A stretch of DNA of 64,000 nucleotides, taken from the NCBI RefSeq assembly GCF_035998675.1, contig NZ_DASYHI010000020.1:682001-746000 (forward strand), read 5' to 3'. The notes beneath the pieces were generated by a model that was given only the letters and a program-made list of their open reading frames with translations, was not told the DNA's origin and searched no databases. Of the stretch, positions 52,393 to 61,989 are shown piece after piece. The translations under genes and the position numbers were made by a program. This stretch comes from Telluribacter sp035998675. Its GTDB lineage: Bacteria; Bacteroidota; Bacteroidia; Cytophagales; Spirosomataceae. Each line of letters begins with the position of its first letter. The stretch's first letter is position 1.

Positions 52393-53157
52393 TTACCTCA
52401 GTTCGTTGTTAAGCAACCCGATTTCGGTCATGAGGCGAAAGTAAGGCTGACAAGCCGCTTCGTAGAGCAAAGGTACCTGGTCTTCGCCCTGCAGATTGGT
52501 ACCTACAAACGACACCATCCGGTAATCGACCAGTCTTTCAGCAAATTGCCGGAGTTGCCGGTCGCCCTGAGGATGGAAGGTCTGCCAGTCAACCTGAAAA
52601 AGTACCCCCATCCGAAACAGGTCAATGGCCCTTTCAAAGTTTTTTTGCAGGTACAGGTACCTTTCGGGGTGGGCCAGTAGCGGGACAATATTGCGCTGAG
52701 TGAGGCTATAGACCAGTTTTTCCAGTTCGGCTGGTTCTTCAAGCAGTCCGGTTTCCATCAGCAAGAAAGGCTTCTGGCCGCGTACGCCGAAAGTAAGCAG
52801 CGGCTCACCCGCCCTCACCTGCTGGTACAACTCCGGACCTACGTAGTACTCGGCCGCCAGGTCGATGGTGAGCGGAATCATTCGGTTTCTAAGCTCAGCT
52901 TCCAGGTCCCACCGCGCCTGCCGGATACACTGCAGGGAATTTTCGTAGTACCCTTTCATAATATGAGGAGTAGCCACTACCCGGGTAATACCGGCTTCGA
53001 CCAGGGCCCGGGCCATCCTGACGCTGTTTTCCAGCAGCAGGGCTCCGTTATCCAATCCGGGTAAAATATGAGCATGAACATCTACTTTAATAGACGAGGG
53101 AGTTTTTGCGTGACGGAGAAGGGTATCCGGTTTACGGCTCAAAAAAGAAAAAGTCAT
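52393..53157 (-). CDS. CpsB/YwqE-like PHP-domain tyrosine phosphatase
   Basis: About 254 residues from ATG 53157 (an upstream TTG adds 15). IKVDVHAHILPGLDNGA carries the first metal-binding HxH. VVATPHIMKGYY, LAAEYYVGPEL, PFLLMETG and VPLLAHPERYLYL supply the other PHP metal ligands. In Gram-positive bacteria the family dephosphorylates tyrosine kinases that control capsule export. In Bacteroidota it often accompanies exopolysaccharide genes. The neighbouring rfbC gene fits a polysaccharide setting. Confidence 0.85.
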   Translation of the reverse strand: MTFSFLSRKPDTLLRHAKTPSSIKVDVHAHILPGLDNGALLLENSVRMARALVEAGITRVVATPHIMKGYYENSLQCIRQARWDLEAELRNRMIPLTIDLAAEYYVGPELYQQVRAGEPLLTFGVRGQKPFLLMETGLLEEPAELEKLVYSLTQRNIVPLLAHPERYLYLQKNFERAIDLFRMGVLFQVDWQTFHPQGDRQLRQFAERLVDYRMVSFVGTNLQGEDQVPLLYEAACQPYFRLMTEIGLLNNELR

Positions 53158-53234
53158 ATACCTTTTTTGTATTTGACTTTCATATGGCAATGAGCGTGCC
53201 AACTTAGGGAGCAGAATTAGATATAAAACTAAAA

Positions 53235-53261
53235 ATCCTGTAATCAGCTGGATTACAGGAT
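53235..53261 (-). terminator. Hairpin between rfbC and the PHP phosphatase gene
   Basis: ATCCTGTAATC at 53235-53245 pairs with GATTACAGGAT at 53251-53261 around AGCTG. On the minus strand the hairpin is followed by TTTTTAGTTTTA, so it can end the rfbC transcript. Confidence 0.72.
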
Positions 53262-53295
53262 CGGCCCTTTTTAATGAAAAATTTTTAATAAATTT

Positions 53296-53841
53296 TCACA
53301 TCACTTCCTTCGAAAACAACGACCGGAACGTCGGTAGTACCAGGTCTTTTTCCGACACCAGTGGCTCCTTCATTCCCCAGTCAATGGCCAGGTCCGGGTC
53401 ATTCCATATAATCCCCGACTCCGACGCCTTGTTGTATAAATTAGTACACTTATAGCTGAAGACCGTATTCTCCAGGGCCACAAATCCGTGGGCAAAACCT
53501 TCGGGGATATAAGCCAGATTATTCTTTTTGCCATCCAGGTCAAACAGCTCATAGCGTCCAAAAGTAGGTGAATCGGGACGAATGTCTACGGCTATATCCA
53601 GTACGCGTCCGGAAATAACCCGCACCAGTTTGCCCTGGGCAAAGGGCGCATTCTGAAAATGCAAACCCCGCAGTACCCCTTTTACCGAAAATGACTGGTT
53701 GTCCTGTACGAAGTTAACCGGGAGCCCGGCCTTACGGAACGCCTCTTCGTTGTACGATTCAAAAAACGCACCTCTTTCGTCTTCAAATACTCGGGGAAAT
53801 ATTTCGACCAATCCTTTTATTGACGTTTCTCGAATCTGCAT
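53296..53841 (-). CDS. rfbC: dTDP-4-dehydrorhamnose 3,5-epimerase
   Basis: This 181-residue cupin protein has the whole RmlC pattern: FEDERGAFFESYNEEAFRKAG, NFVQDNQSFSVKGVLRGLHFQ, with the catalytic His in GLHF, LVRVISGRVLDIAVDIR, YIPEGFAHGFVALE and NDPDLAIDW. It makes dTDP-4-dehydro-L-rhamnose for rhamnose in surface polysaccharide. The other rhamnose genes (rmlA, rmlB, rmlD) are not adjacent. It is separated from the PHP phosphatase by a hairpin. Confidence 0.93.
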   Translation of the reverse strand: MQIRETSIKGLVEIFPRVFEDERGAFFESYNEEAFRKAGLPVNFVQDNQSFSVKGVLRGLHFQNAPFAQGKLVRVISGRVLDIAVDIRPDSPTFGRYELFDLDGKKNNLAYIPEGFAHGFVALENTVFSYKCTNLYNKASESGIIWNDPDLAIDWGMKEPLVSEKDLVLPTFRSLFSKEVM

Positions 53842-53946
53842 GGGTACCTAGTGATTAATTAAAAAGCCGGATGTACGGGTATTCTCTGCGCAAATTTATG
53901 AATCTATTGGTAGAGGTTGTAATTTCGGCGCAATATTTCACTACTT

Positions 53947-54774
53947 ATGACCTACGAAGAGCTATTTTCGACCATTCAGCAGAAAAAATCTTACCTATGT
54001 GTGGGCCTGGATACCGATATTCGCAAAATTCCTTCCCACTTGCGGCAGGAGGCCGACCCGGTTTTTGAATTTAACCGGCAGGTTATTGACGCTACCGCCG
54101 ACTACTGCGTGGCCTATAAACCCAATATAGCCTTTTACGAGGCCATGGGCGCGCGCGGCTGGGAAAGCCTGCAGAAAACGCTCGAGTATATGCCTAATAC
54201 GCATTTCAGCATTGCCGATGCCAAGCGGGGCGACATCGGAAACACGTCGGGGCTCTACGCCCGTACCTTCTTTGACCCGGCCTCTTCGGGGCTGAACTTT
54301 GACTCGGTAACGGTGGCTCCCTACATGGGGCAGGATTCGGTAACACCTTTTCTGGACATAGCGGGCAAGTGGGTTATTTTGCTGGCGCTGACCTCCAACG
54401 CGGGCAGCGCTGATTTTCAACGGCTCACTACTCCCGAGGGGGCACTCTACGAACAGGTACTTCGCACTTCCCAGTCCTGGGCCGGTCCCGACCGGATGAT
54501 GTACGTAGTAGGTGCCACCCAAGCCAGCGCCCTGCAGCACATTCGCACCCTGGTACCTGACCATTTCCTGCTCGTACCGGGCGTTGGCGCCCAGGGCGGA
54601 AGTCTGGAAGAAGTATCCCGCTACGGCATGAACTCCCACTGCGGTTTGCTGGTAAATGCCTCACGCAGTATCCTGTACGCCGGCAGCGGTACCGACTTTG
54701 CCGGCAAGGCGCGCGAAGAAGCCAGACACATGCAGCAGGAAATGGCCACCTACCTGGACAAGTACCTGAACTAG
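53947..54774 (+). CDS. pyrF: Orotidine 5'-phosphate decarboxylase, type 2
   Basis: This 275-residue enzyme is of the type-2 OMP decarboxylase group. YLCVGLDTDIRKIPSHL near 17-33 and YKPNIAFYEAMG hold substrate residues. IADAKRGDIGNTSGLYARTFF carries the catalytic Lys-Asp set, TVAPYMGQDSVTPFL follows, and LLVPGVGAQGG is the phosphate site. It makes UMP in the last step of pyrimidine synthesis. It complements pyrB at 36491. The two genes are not clustered. The next gene is lysA, 92 bp on. Confidence 0.94.
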   Translation: MTYEELFSTIQQKKSYLCVGLDTDIRKIPSHLRQEADPVFEFNRQVIDATADYCVAYKPNIAFYEAMGARGWESLQKTLEYMPNTHFSIADAKRGDIGNTSGLYARTFFDPASSGLNFDSVTVAPYMGQDSVTPFLDIAGKWVILLALTSNAGSADFQRLTTPEGALYEQVLRTSQSWAGPDRMMYVVGATQASALQHIRTLVPDHFLLVPGVGAQGGSLEEVSRYGMNSHCGLLVNASRSILYAGSGTDFAGKAREEARHMQQEMATYLDKYLN

Positions 54775-54866
54775 TAAAGCTCTGCTTTACGCTGACTTTT
54801 TCATTGACCTTTTTTGGGGCTGGTCCCCTTCCAATTTGTACAAGCAAATTTTGTCTTTATATATCA

Positions 54867-56093
54867 ATGCAGTTATCAGATAATCAGTATTCTATTCAGG
54901 GAGTCGATCCCGTTGAGCTGTGCCGGCAGTATGGCTCACCCCTTTATGTATACGACGGTGGTACCATTCGCCGCAAAGTACTGGAGTTGCAGGAGGCGTT
55001 TTCGGGGGTGAAAATGAAAATAAAATACGCCTGCAAGGCCAATACCAACCTGGCGGTGCTGCGGCTGATGCGGGAACTCGGGGTTGAACTCGACGTAGTT
55101 TCGCCGGGCGAATTTGAAATGGGACGATGCGTAGGGTACCTGGGTTCCCAGATTACCTTTACCCCCAGCGGTGTCCCCTACCCGGAGGTACGTACCGCGG
55201 TAGAAGCGGGGGCTACGGTCAATATTGACAGCCTGCCGTTGCTGGAATGGTTCGGGCAAACCTACGGCAGCAGCAAGCCCTGCCTTATTCGCCTAAAACC
55301 CAACGTAGCCGCCGGTGGAAACATAAAAATTATGACCGCCCATACCGACTCCAAGTTTGGTATATCGGTAGCGCTGCTGGACAACGTACTGGCCATTGTT
55401 GAAAAATATGGGATAAAAGTGATCGGCCTGCACCAGCATACGGGCTCTGACATAAAAGAGGCGGAGCCTTTCCTGAAGGCCGCCGGCGTTATTATGGAAG
55501 CCGCCCTGCACTTTCCGGATTTGGAGGTGATTGACATGGGGGGAGGATTTAAAGTTGCCTACCATCCCGAAGACTCCCTGACGGACATGCACACGCTCGG
55601 CCAGCAGATTACCGCCGGATTCAAGGATTTTTGCGCCCGCTACGGCCGCGAACTCGAACTTTGGTTTGAACCGGGTAAGTTTCTGGTGAGCGAGTCGGGG
55701 TACCTTTTAGTAACAGCCACAGTACTAAAAAATGATCCGGCCCGTTTCTTCATCCACGTTGATTCCGGCCTGAATCACCTGGTCCGGCCCATGATGTACG
55801 GCTCCTACCACCATATTCTGAACGTATCCAACCCCGGAGGGGAAGCAAAAACCTACACGGTAGTTGGCTATATCTGCGAAACCGACACCTTTGCCACCGA
55901 CCGCCCGCTGCCCGAAGTACGGCCGGGCGACGTGCTGGCTTTCCTGAACGCCGGGGCCTATGCTTTTACCATGAGCTCCAACTACAACGCCCGTGTACGT
56001 CCGGCCGAAGTTTTGATTGACCACGGTCAGGCGCGGCTGGTGCGCCGTCGGGAAACGCTGGATGATTTACTGCGTACGCAGGAAGACCTGTAA
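54867..56093 (+). CDS. lysA: Diaminopimelate decarboxylase
   Basis: About 408 residues from ATG 54867, where the conserved part starts (MQLSDNQYSIQGVDPVELC); the longer frame adds an unlikely leader. The PLP lysine lies in IKYACKANTNLAVLRLM near residue 50. GLHQHTGSDIKE, DMGGGFKVAYH, EPGKFLVSESGYL and the late CETDTFATDR complete the fold-type III decarboxylase set. It converts meso-diaminopimelate to lysine. The late Cys-Glu and Tyr residues are present, so it should be active. Confidence 0.93.
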   Translation: MQLSDNQYSIQGVDPVELCRQYGSPLYVYDGGTIRRKVLELQEAFSGVKMKIKYACKANTNLAVLRLMRELGVELDVVSPGEFEMGRCVGYLGSQITFTPSGVPYPEVRTAVEAGATVNIDSLPLLEWFGQTYGSSKPCLIRLKPNVAAGGNIKIMTAHTDSKFGISVALLDNVLAIVEKYGIKVIGLHQHTGSDIKEAEPFLKAAGVIMEAALHFPDLEVIDMGGGFKVAYHPEDSLTDMHTLGQQITAGFKDFCARYGRELELWFEPGKFLVSESGYLLVTATVLKNDPARFFIHVDSGLNHLVRPMMYGSYHHILNVSNPGGEAKTYTVVGYICETDTFATDRPLPEVRPGDVLAFLNAGAYAFTMSSNYNARVRPAEVLIDHGQARLVRRRETLDDLLRTQEDL

Positions 56094-56166
56094 GCTGACT
56101 TTCATGGAGGGAGGAAGAAGGGCCGGAAGGTAGTTCTACCTCCCTTTCCCCCCAACTTCTTTTCTA

Positions 56167-56862
56167 TTGGCTACTTCTCCCCTTTCCATTCTGTACCAAA
56201 CTGAGGACCTGGTGGCCATTAACAAGCCGCACGGCCTGCTGGTACACCGGTCGCCGCTGGCGAGTGATGCCAGCGAGTTTGCAGTGCAATTACTGCGCGA
56301 CCAACTGGGGCAAAAAGTGTACCCCGTACACCGGCTGGACCGTAAAACGGGAGGGGTACTGCTGTTTGCGCTCAACGAAGAGATGAACCCAACTATGCAG
56401 GTACTTTTTGCGGAAGGGAAAATACACAAGCAGTACCTGGCCATTGTACGGGGACATACCCCAGATACCCTCGAAATTGACTATCCACTACGCCGCGAGG
56501 ATGGCGTAGTACAGGAGGCATTTACCGGACTAAAAACCCTACAGCGTACCGAGATAGAAGTACCTTTGGGCCAACACCCTACCTCCCGGTATTCACTCGT
56601 GGAGCTAACTCCCACTACCGGGCGTATGCACCAGCTCCGCAAGCACATGGCGCATGTTTTTCACCCAATAATCGGGGATCGCCCGCACGGTTGCAACAAA
56701 CAGAACCGGCTGTTTAAGGAGCGTTTCTCCATGACAACCATGCTGCTGCACGCGCAGCACCTCCACTTCCAGCATCCTGCTTCGGGCGAGCCAATCTATA
56801 TTCAGGCCCCGTTACTGCCCGAGTTCGAGCGGATGCAAAGGGAGTTGTTTGGGAGTGATTGA
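56167..56862 (+). CDS. RluA/TruC-like pseudouridine synthase
   Basis: This protein of about 231 residues appears to start at TTG 56167, because no ATG exists before the conserved start ILYQTEDLVAINKPHGLLVHRS. The catalytic Asp is in HRLDRKTGGVLLFAL, and LVELTPTTGRMHQLRKHMAH and DRPHGCNKQNRLF follow. The shape is closest to the TruC (tRNA U65) and RluA group. It isomerises uridine in structured RNA. It is convergent with the ATP-grasp gene, with a long inverted repeat between them. Confidence 0.85.
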   Translation: MATSPLSILYQTEDLVAINKPHGLLVHRSPLASDASEFAVQLLRDQLGQKVYPVHRLDRKTGGVLLFALNEEMNPTMQVLFAEGKIHKQYLAIVRGHTPDTLEIDYPLRREDGVVQEAFTGLKTLQRTEIEVPLGQHPTSRYSLVELTPTTGRMHQLRKHMAHVFHPIIGDRPHGCNKQNRLFKERFSMTTMLLHAQHLHFQHPASGEPIYIQAPLLPEFERMQRELFGSD

Positions 56863-57062
56863 GCGAATGAGTGATTTAGGGAGTGAGTGGGGGAAAGAGT
56901 GATAAAGTGCGGCAACTCAGGGGCCAGTAAGAAAGGTACTAAGGAAGCTCTCCAAAAGTTGAGGTTGAGTCGTACCAAGACAGCTACTTTAACTAATTCT
57001 CTAAACCACTCATTCACTCCATCACTCATTCACCAAATCACTCATTCACTCATTCGCTCATT
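56853..57062. repeat. Imperfect inverted repeat built from GAGTGA/CACTCATT units
   Basis: The left arm (56853-56890) contains TGAGCGAATGAGTGATT and GAGTGAGTG. The right arm (57006-57062) contains tandem CACTCATT units ending ATTCGCTCATT. The arms pair imperfectly over about 35 bp. They occupy the end of the pseudouridine synthase gene and reach the stop codon of the convergent ATP-grasp gene. It may act as a shared terminator, but has no clear T-run. Confidence 0.65.
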
Positions 57063-58491
57063 AGTAAAGTACCCACGTATCCTTGCCGCCGCCGCCCTGG
57101 GAGGAGTTAACCACCAGCGACCCCTTTCGTAAGGCTACCCGCGTCAGTCCTCCGGGAATGACGTGGATGTCTTCCCCGTACAGGATATAGGGGCGCAGGT
57201 CTACGTGCCGGCCTTCGGCGTGGTCCTCTACCATACAGGGTACCCGCGAAAGCGAAATGGTAGGTTGTGCTATGTAGTTGCGGGGATTTTCCAGAATCTT
57301 CTGCCGGAACAGTTCGTGCTCGGCTTTGGTAGCTTTGGGGCCAATGAGCATACCGTAACCTCCGGCTTCATTGGCCTCTTTTACCACCAGTTGCTCAATA
57401 TTATCAAGTACGTACTTCTGGTCGCTTTCTTCCCGGCAAATAAAAGTCTCAACGTTCGGAATAATAGGGTCTTCCTGTAAGTAGTACTTAATAATTCGGG
57501 GCACGTAGGCGTAAATTACTTTGTCGTCGGCCACGCCGGTACCGGGTGCATTGGCCAGGGCAACGCGTCCTTTTTTGTAGACGTCAAAAATACCCGGTAT
57601 ACCAATGAGTGAATCCGGATTGAAGGCTTGCGGGTCCAAAAAAGTATCGTCAATGCGGCGGTAAATGACGTCCACAATCTGAAAACCCTTGGTCGTGCGC
57701 ATTTTCACGTACCCATCTGACACCACCAGGTCGCGGGCGTCAACCAGTTCGACGCCCATTTGCTGGGCCAGGTAGGAATGCTCAAAGTAGGCCGAATTGT
57801 AAATACCCGGGGTTAATACGGCCACCGTGGGATTGGGGCGGTCGGCCAGGTACTGGAGCATGGAAAGCAGCCGGGTCGGGTAATCAGATACGGGCCTAAC
57901 ACCGGTGCGGGCCAGTACATCCGGAAAAATCTGTTTGGAAAGCTCCCGGTTTTCCAGCATGTAGGAGACCCCCGACGGACAGCGCAGGTTATCTTCCAGT
58001 ACCATAAAGGTACCGTCGTCGCCCCGGATCAAATCGGTACCGGTAATGTGGCACCAAACGTCTTTCTGCGGTTTCAAACCCATACATGCCGACAAAAAGC
58101 ACTTACTGGACTCAATCAGATCGCGGGGAACTATGCCGTCCTTAAGAATGTGCTGCTTATTGTAGACATCGTGAATAAACATATTCAGCGCTTTAATGCG
58201 CTGCTTCAGTCCCTGTTCCAGCCGCTCCCATTCGCTGTTGGACACTACCCGGGGAATAATATCCAGCGGCATGATACGCTCGGTACCTTCGCCTTCCGAA
58301 TACACGTTAAAAGTGATTCCCATGGAAAGCAAAGCCCGCTCGGCGGTCAGCCTGCGGTGGGTCAGGTCTTCACTGGACAGCAGCTCAAATTTATTTTTAA
58401 GAAATTCGTATCCTGGACGTATACTCCCCTCCCCGGTGAACATTTCATCGTAGTAATTTTCACTCTGATAATCGGAAAAAGAAAAATTCAT
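57061..58491 (-). CDS. Circularly permuted ATP-grasp protein (CP_ATPgrasp)
   Basis: This 476-residue protein matches the circularly permuted ATP-grasp type 1 family: YDEMFTGEGSIRPGYEFLKN, ERIMPLDIIPRVVSNSEWERLEQGL, DGTFMVLEDNLRCPSGVSYMLENR, VVKEANEAGGYGMLIGPKAT and a C-terminal GGLTRVALRKGSLVVNSSQGGGGKDTWV. Such proteins usually work with an alpha-E domain protein and a transglutaminase-like protein in a peptide-ligating cluster. No such partner lies downstream. The substrate is unknown. Confidence 0.92.
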   Translation of the reverse strand: MNFSFSDYQSENYYDEMFTGEGSIRPGYEFLKNKFELLSSEDLTHRRLTAERALLSMGITFNVYSEGEGTERIMPLDIIPRVVSNSEWERLEQGLKQRIKALNMFIHDVYNKQHILKDGIVPRDLIESSKCFLSACMGLKPQKDVWCHITGTDLIRGDDGTFMVLEDNLRCPSGVSYMLENRELSKQIFPDVLARTGVRPVSDYPTRLLSMLQYLADRPNPTVAVLTPGIYNSAYFEHSYLAQQMGVELVDARDLVVSDGYVKMRTTKGFQIVDVIYRRIDDTFLDPQAFNPDSLIGIPGIFDVYKKGRVALANAPGTGVADDKVIYAYVPRIIKYYLQEDPIIPNVETFICREESDQKYVLDNIEQLVVKEANEAGGYGMLIGPKATKAEHELFRQKILENPRNYIAQPTISLSRVPCMVEDHAEGRHVDLRPYILYGEDIHVIPGGLTRVALRKGSLVVNSSQGGGGKDTWVLY

Positions 58492-58836
58492 ATTTGCTAT
58501 ATCCGTTTAGCCCTTTTGTAAATAATTCAAAACAATTTATCGTACTGTACCAACATTACCAAATTCTGTATGATTTATTACCTGTTTTTCAAAATATAGT
58601 AGAATATTGTTTAAATACGTGCAGTTTTTTACCTATAAAGTTCAATTCATTCGTTTTCGGAATCAAGCCCGTTCTCTTACATTCACATCGGATTGGATTT
58701 TTATTTAACAGTACCTCCAATTGAAAGTTATAAAAAGATGACCGGGACACTATACAATTGTCTTTAAATACTTTTCTTTGCGACCAAGGGTAAATTTACC
58801 AATTGTTTCAAGCGGGAGGTACCTCATAAATCTACT
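58492..58836. other. AT-rich divergent promoter region
   Basis: This 345-bp gap lies between the divergent ATP-grasp and DUF5723 genes and should hold promoters for both. It is very AT-rich. A TTTCTTTG stretch near 58774 lies about 60 bases before the DUF5723 start and resembles a -7 element. No repeat, hairpin or reading frame stands out. Confidence 0.4.
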
Positions 58837-60387
58837 ATGCTCAGATTCCGTTTACTACTTTTAGTGGGTTGGTTAGGCGTTGTACCGGCGGCAACCGCTC
58901 AACATTTGCCCGGTGCGGCTATGAGCAATTATGCCGGTACCCAGGCTCTCTACCACAATCCGGCTTTTGTAGCTGACTCCCGGTACAGCGTTTTTTTGCA
59001 CCTGGGCGGCGCGCAGGTATACATGGCGGGGAACCACGCCAAGTACGGCGCTCCATTTTCCATTGCCTCCCTGCTTACCAACACCGTACCGGACAAGTAC
59101 CGTAACGAGACCGGAGCCATTGCTTTTCCGCGCAGCTACATCGCGGAGAAACTGAACGGCAATCTTAAGTACCTCAACGCCGGTGGCGACATTCGACTGC
59201 CTTCCCTGATGGTTACCCTGCCGGGGGGCCGGTTTGGAATTGCGGGTACCCTACGCGCCCGGATGGGCCTCAACGTTTCGCAGGTAACCGAACCCGTTGC
59301 CCGGCTGGCGCGGGGCGGCACACGGGAAAGTAATCTGATGAAAGAGGTGTTTGAGAACCAGGCGGGCAATTTGCATATCAACGGCCTGGGGGAAGCGGCC
59401 TTAACCTTCGGGGGGATTGTCCTGGACAACGATACGGATTTTTTCAAAGCCGGTATAACCGTAAAAAGGCTCATCGGGCTGTACAACGCGCACGCCGAAA
59501 TCCAAAATACCACGTTTGAAGTAGAACCCGACCCGGCCTGGAACAACCGCCGCGAAATCATCAGGGTACCCGAAATCACCGCCCGCTACGGCTATACCAC
59601 CGAAGGAGCCTTTACCAATTTCAGACCTACCCCGGCCTGGCTCCTGGGCGGAGCGCCCGCCGGTAGTGGCTGGGGACTGGACCTGGGATTAGTGTACGAG
59701 TACCGCCCGGATATAAATAAATACTCCTACACCGAAAAGGCGGTTCGCAAACACGACGCCAGCAAGAACAAGTACCTGTACCGGCTGGCTGTTTCGCTGA
59801 CGGATATCGGGCGGGTCAACTTCCGGCATCCGGCCTACGTAAGACAACAGGAGGCATCTGCCGCCAACCGGGAGTTCAAGTACGACAGCTTTCAAAAACT
59901 GGGGGGTAGCGATGGATTTTTCCGGGCAGTAAGTCAGTCCCTGGGCGTACCTGTTCCCCAGCCCGCCACCTTCCGGTCGGTGTTGCCCACGGCCTTTCAG
60001 ACCAGCCTTGACTACCAGCTCAAGCCCAACGTTTACGTAAGTACCTTATGGGTGCAAAATCTCCGGAGCCAGTCGGCTTTCGGCATGAAAGCCGAGTCGG
60101 TACTGGCCGTTACGCCCCGTTATGAACACCGCTGGTACGAACTTTCGGTACCCGTTTCGCTGATGAACCGGTACCGGTCACTGGGCATTGGGCTGGCCGG
60201 TCGCGCCGGTCCGCTATGGATTGGCACCGACCACCTGACGGCCCTGCTCAATATTGGTAAACCACGGGCATTTAATGTTTACTTCGGGGTTTCGGCCGGG
60301 TTGTTCCGCCGCCCACCGCAGTCCCCCAACCAATGCTGGCCGCCCGAAGCACCGTGGTGGAAACGGCTTTTTCAGCGTAAAAAGTAA
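58837..60387 (+). CDS. DUF5723 outer-membrane protein
   Basis: This 516-residue protein has a signal peptide ending near ATAQH. The mature N-terminus LPGAAMSNYAGTQALYHNPAF is the DUF5723 hallmark, and long beta-rich stretches follow that resemble an outer-membrane barrel (FadL/PorV-like). Near the C-terminus it has SLGIGLAGRAGPLWIGTDHLTALL, typical for the family. The last 50 residues are rich in Pro and Trp. The family may handle surface proteins or cell-envelope components. No function is proven. Confidence 0.83.
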   Translation: MLRFRLLLLVGWLGVVPAATAQHLPGAAMSNYAGTQALYHNPAFVADSRYSVFLHLGGAQVYMAGNHAKYGAPFSIASLLTNTVPDKYRNETGAIAFPRSYIAEKLNGNLKYLNAGGDIRLPSLMVTLPGGRFGIAGTLRARMGLNVSQVTEPVARLARGGTRESNLMKEVFENQAGNLHINGLGEAALTFGGIVLDNDTDFFKAGITVKRLIGLYNAHAEIQNTTFEVEPDPAWNNRREIIRVPEITARYGYTTEGAFTNFRPTPAWLLGGAPAGSGWGLDLGLVYEYRPDINKYSYTEKAVRKHDASKNKYLYRLAVSLTDIGRVNFRHPAYVRQQEASAANREFKYDSFQKLGGSDGFFRAVSQSLGVPVPQPATFRSVLPTAFQTSLDYQLKPNVYVSTLWVQNLRSQSAFGMKAESVLAVTPRYEHRWYELSVPVSLMNRYRSLGIGLAGRAGPLWIGTDHLTALLNIGKPRAFNVYFGVSAGLFRRPPQSPNQCWPPEAPWWKRLFQRKK

Positions 60388-60479
60388 CATTCATCCGGGT
60401 TCAGCCTGACTATTTCTACTTTTTGCATTGGCCGGCGGGCAAGGTAGTTAAGGTGACTGACCGTACATTTTCCAGTAAT

Positions 60480-61817
60480 ATGACTCATTTATATCCCTCC
60501 CCAAAATATTTCTTTACAGTACTGGCGGCCGGGCTGCTTTCCGTCAGCTTTGCCTTTGCTCAGTTACAGTCAGGTCCGATGGTGGGGTACTCGGATATGC
60601 TCGAGGTTATGCTATGGGCGCAGACGGACCGGCCCGCCCAGGTAAAAATTATGTACTGGGAAGCCGGCAACCCGGCCCAAAAGAAAAGTACTGACAAAGT
60701 ACTCACCCAAAAACAATCGGCCTACGTAGCGCGACTGTTTGCCGACCAGGTACGGCCCGGCCAAAAGTATGAGTATGAAGTGTATATTGATAATAAAAAG
60801 GTCTTTATCAAGTACCCCCTTCGGTTCCAGACCCAGACCCTATGGCAATGGCGCACCGACCCGCCGCCCTTTCGTTTTGCCATTGGCAGCTGTAACTATA
60901 TCAACGAGGAAGGGTATGATCGTCCCAGTCGTGCTTACGGCGACGGCTACGAAATTTTTCAGAGCATTGCCGATAAAAAACCCGATTTCATGCTATGGGG
61001 CGGTGATAATACCTACCTCCGTGAGGCCGACTGGAATACGCGTTCGGGAATGCTTCACCGCTACACCCACACCCGCTCGCTTCCCCGGCTACAGTCCCTG
61101 CTGGGCAGCACCCACCACTACGCCATCTGGGACGACCATGATTACGGAACCGACGACTCCGACCGCTCTTTCTGGATGAAAAATACCGCAGCGGAAGTGT
61201 TTCGGCTGTTCTGGGGAAATCCTGGATATGTTTTTGAAGGGGCAACTACCGGTACTTTCTTCTGGAGTGACGCCCAGTTTTTTATCCTCGACAATCGCTG
61301 GTTCAAAGCCCCAAACAAGCTGGCTGACCCCCTACGCGACTATTTTGGTGACGCCCAGATCAGGTGGTTGCTGGATGCCCTGACCAGCAGCAAAGCGCCG
61401 TTCAAGTTTATTGTAACGGGTGGCCAAATTATAAATCCAGCCAGGGTACTTGAGAACTATGCCAATTATTCGACGGAGCGGGACCGGTTGCTGGCCGCCA
61501 TTACGGAGGCTCGCATACCTGGTGTGCTGTTTCTGACCGGCGACCGCCACCATACCTCAGTACATCGGCTCGACCGCCCGGGTACCTACCCCCTCTATGA
61601 CTTTACGATTTCGCCTCTGACCTCGGGTACTACCAAACCTTTTCCGGATGAACTAACCCTACCTACCCTGGACAGTGGCACCCTGGTAACTGAGCGCAAC
61701 TTTGCCACCTTTGATGTAAGCGGCCCCCAGAACGACCGCGCGTTGAAAGTTACTGTTTATGATGTGAAAGGGAAGGAACTTTGGACCCGGCAATTACGGG
61801 CTAATGATTTAAAATAG
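60480..61817 (+). CDS. PhoD-like metallophosphatase (alkaline phosphatase D family)
   Basis: About 445 residues from ATG 60480, where the signal peptide begins (MTHLYPSPKYFF, to about FAFAQ). An N-terminal beta-sandwich is followed by the phosphatase domain: FAIGSCNYINEEG, FMLWGGDNTYLREADWN, AIWDDHDYGTDDSDRSF, FILDNRW, and late FLTGDRHHTSVH, which supply Asp, Asn and His metal ligands. It hydrolyses phosphoesters in the periplasm. The PhoD-like family has variable substrates. Confidence 0.9.
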   Translation: MTHLYPSPKYFFTVLAAGLLSVSFAFAQLQSGPMVGYSDMLEVMLWAQTDRPAQVKIMYWEAGNPAQKKSTDKVLTQKQSAYVARLFADQVRPGQKYEYEVYIDNKKVFIKYPLRFQTQTLWQWRTDPPPFRFAIGSCNYINEEGYDRPSRAYGDGYEIFQSIADKKPDFMLWGGDNTYLREADWNTRSGMLHRYTHTRSLPRLQSLLGSTHHYAIWDDHDYGTDDSDRSFWMKNTAAEVFRLFWGNPGYVFEGATTGTFFWSDAQFFILDNRWFKAPNKLADPLRDYFGDAQIRWLLDALTSSKAPFKFIVTGGQIINPARVLENYANYSTERDRLLAAITEARIPGVLFLTGDRHHTSVHRLDRPGTYPLYDFTISPLTSGTTKPFPDELTLPTLDSGTLVTERNFATFDVSGPQNDRALKVTVYDVKGKELWTRQLRANDLK

Positions 61818-61917
61818 CGCTTCCATACGCCCCGTCCCAGTCCTGGATTTCGAAAAGGAGCGAGGTAAACCATTTTTGGATTTTCAACGTTTATTTATAT
61901 GCTACCAACTAGCTGTT

Positions 61918-61951
61918 AAACGTCCCTGTCTGTCTAGCAACGGGGACGTTT
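61918..61951 (+). terminator. Terminator before the msrB gene
   Basis: AAACGTCCC at 61918-61926 pairs with GGGGACGTTT at 61942-61951, and AT-rich sequence follows. It closes the phosphatase transcript. Confidence 0.72.
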
Positions 61952-61989
61952 GATTAAATAAACTAACCATTAACCAGAGCAATACCCTT

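Noticed and set aside
57006..57062. Tandem CACTCATT units as a small CRISPR array
   Set aside because: The units are 8 bases with no spacers of even length, which is simple repeat DNA rather than a CRISPR.
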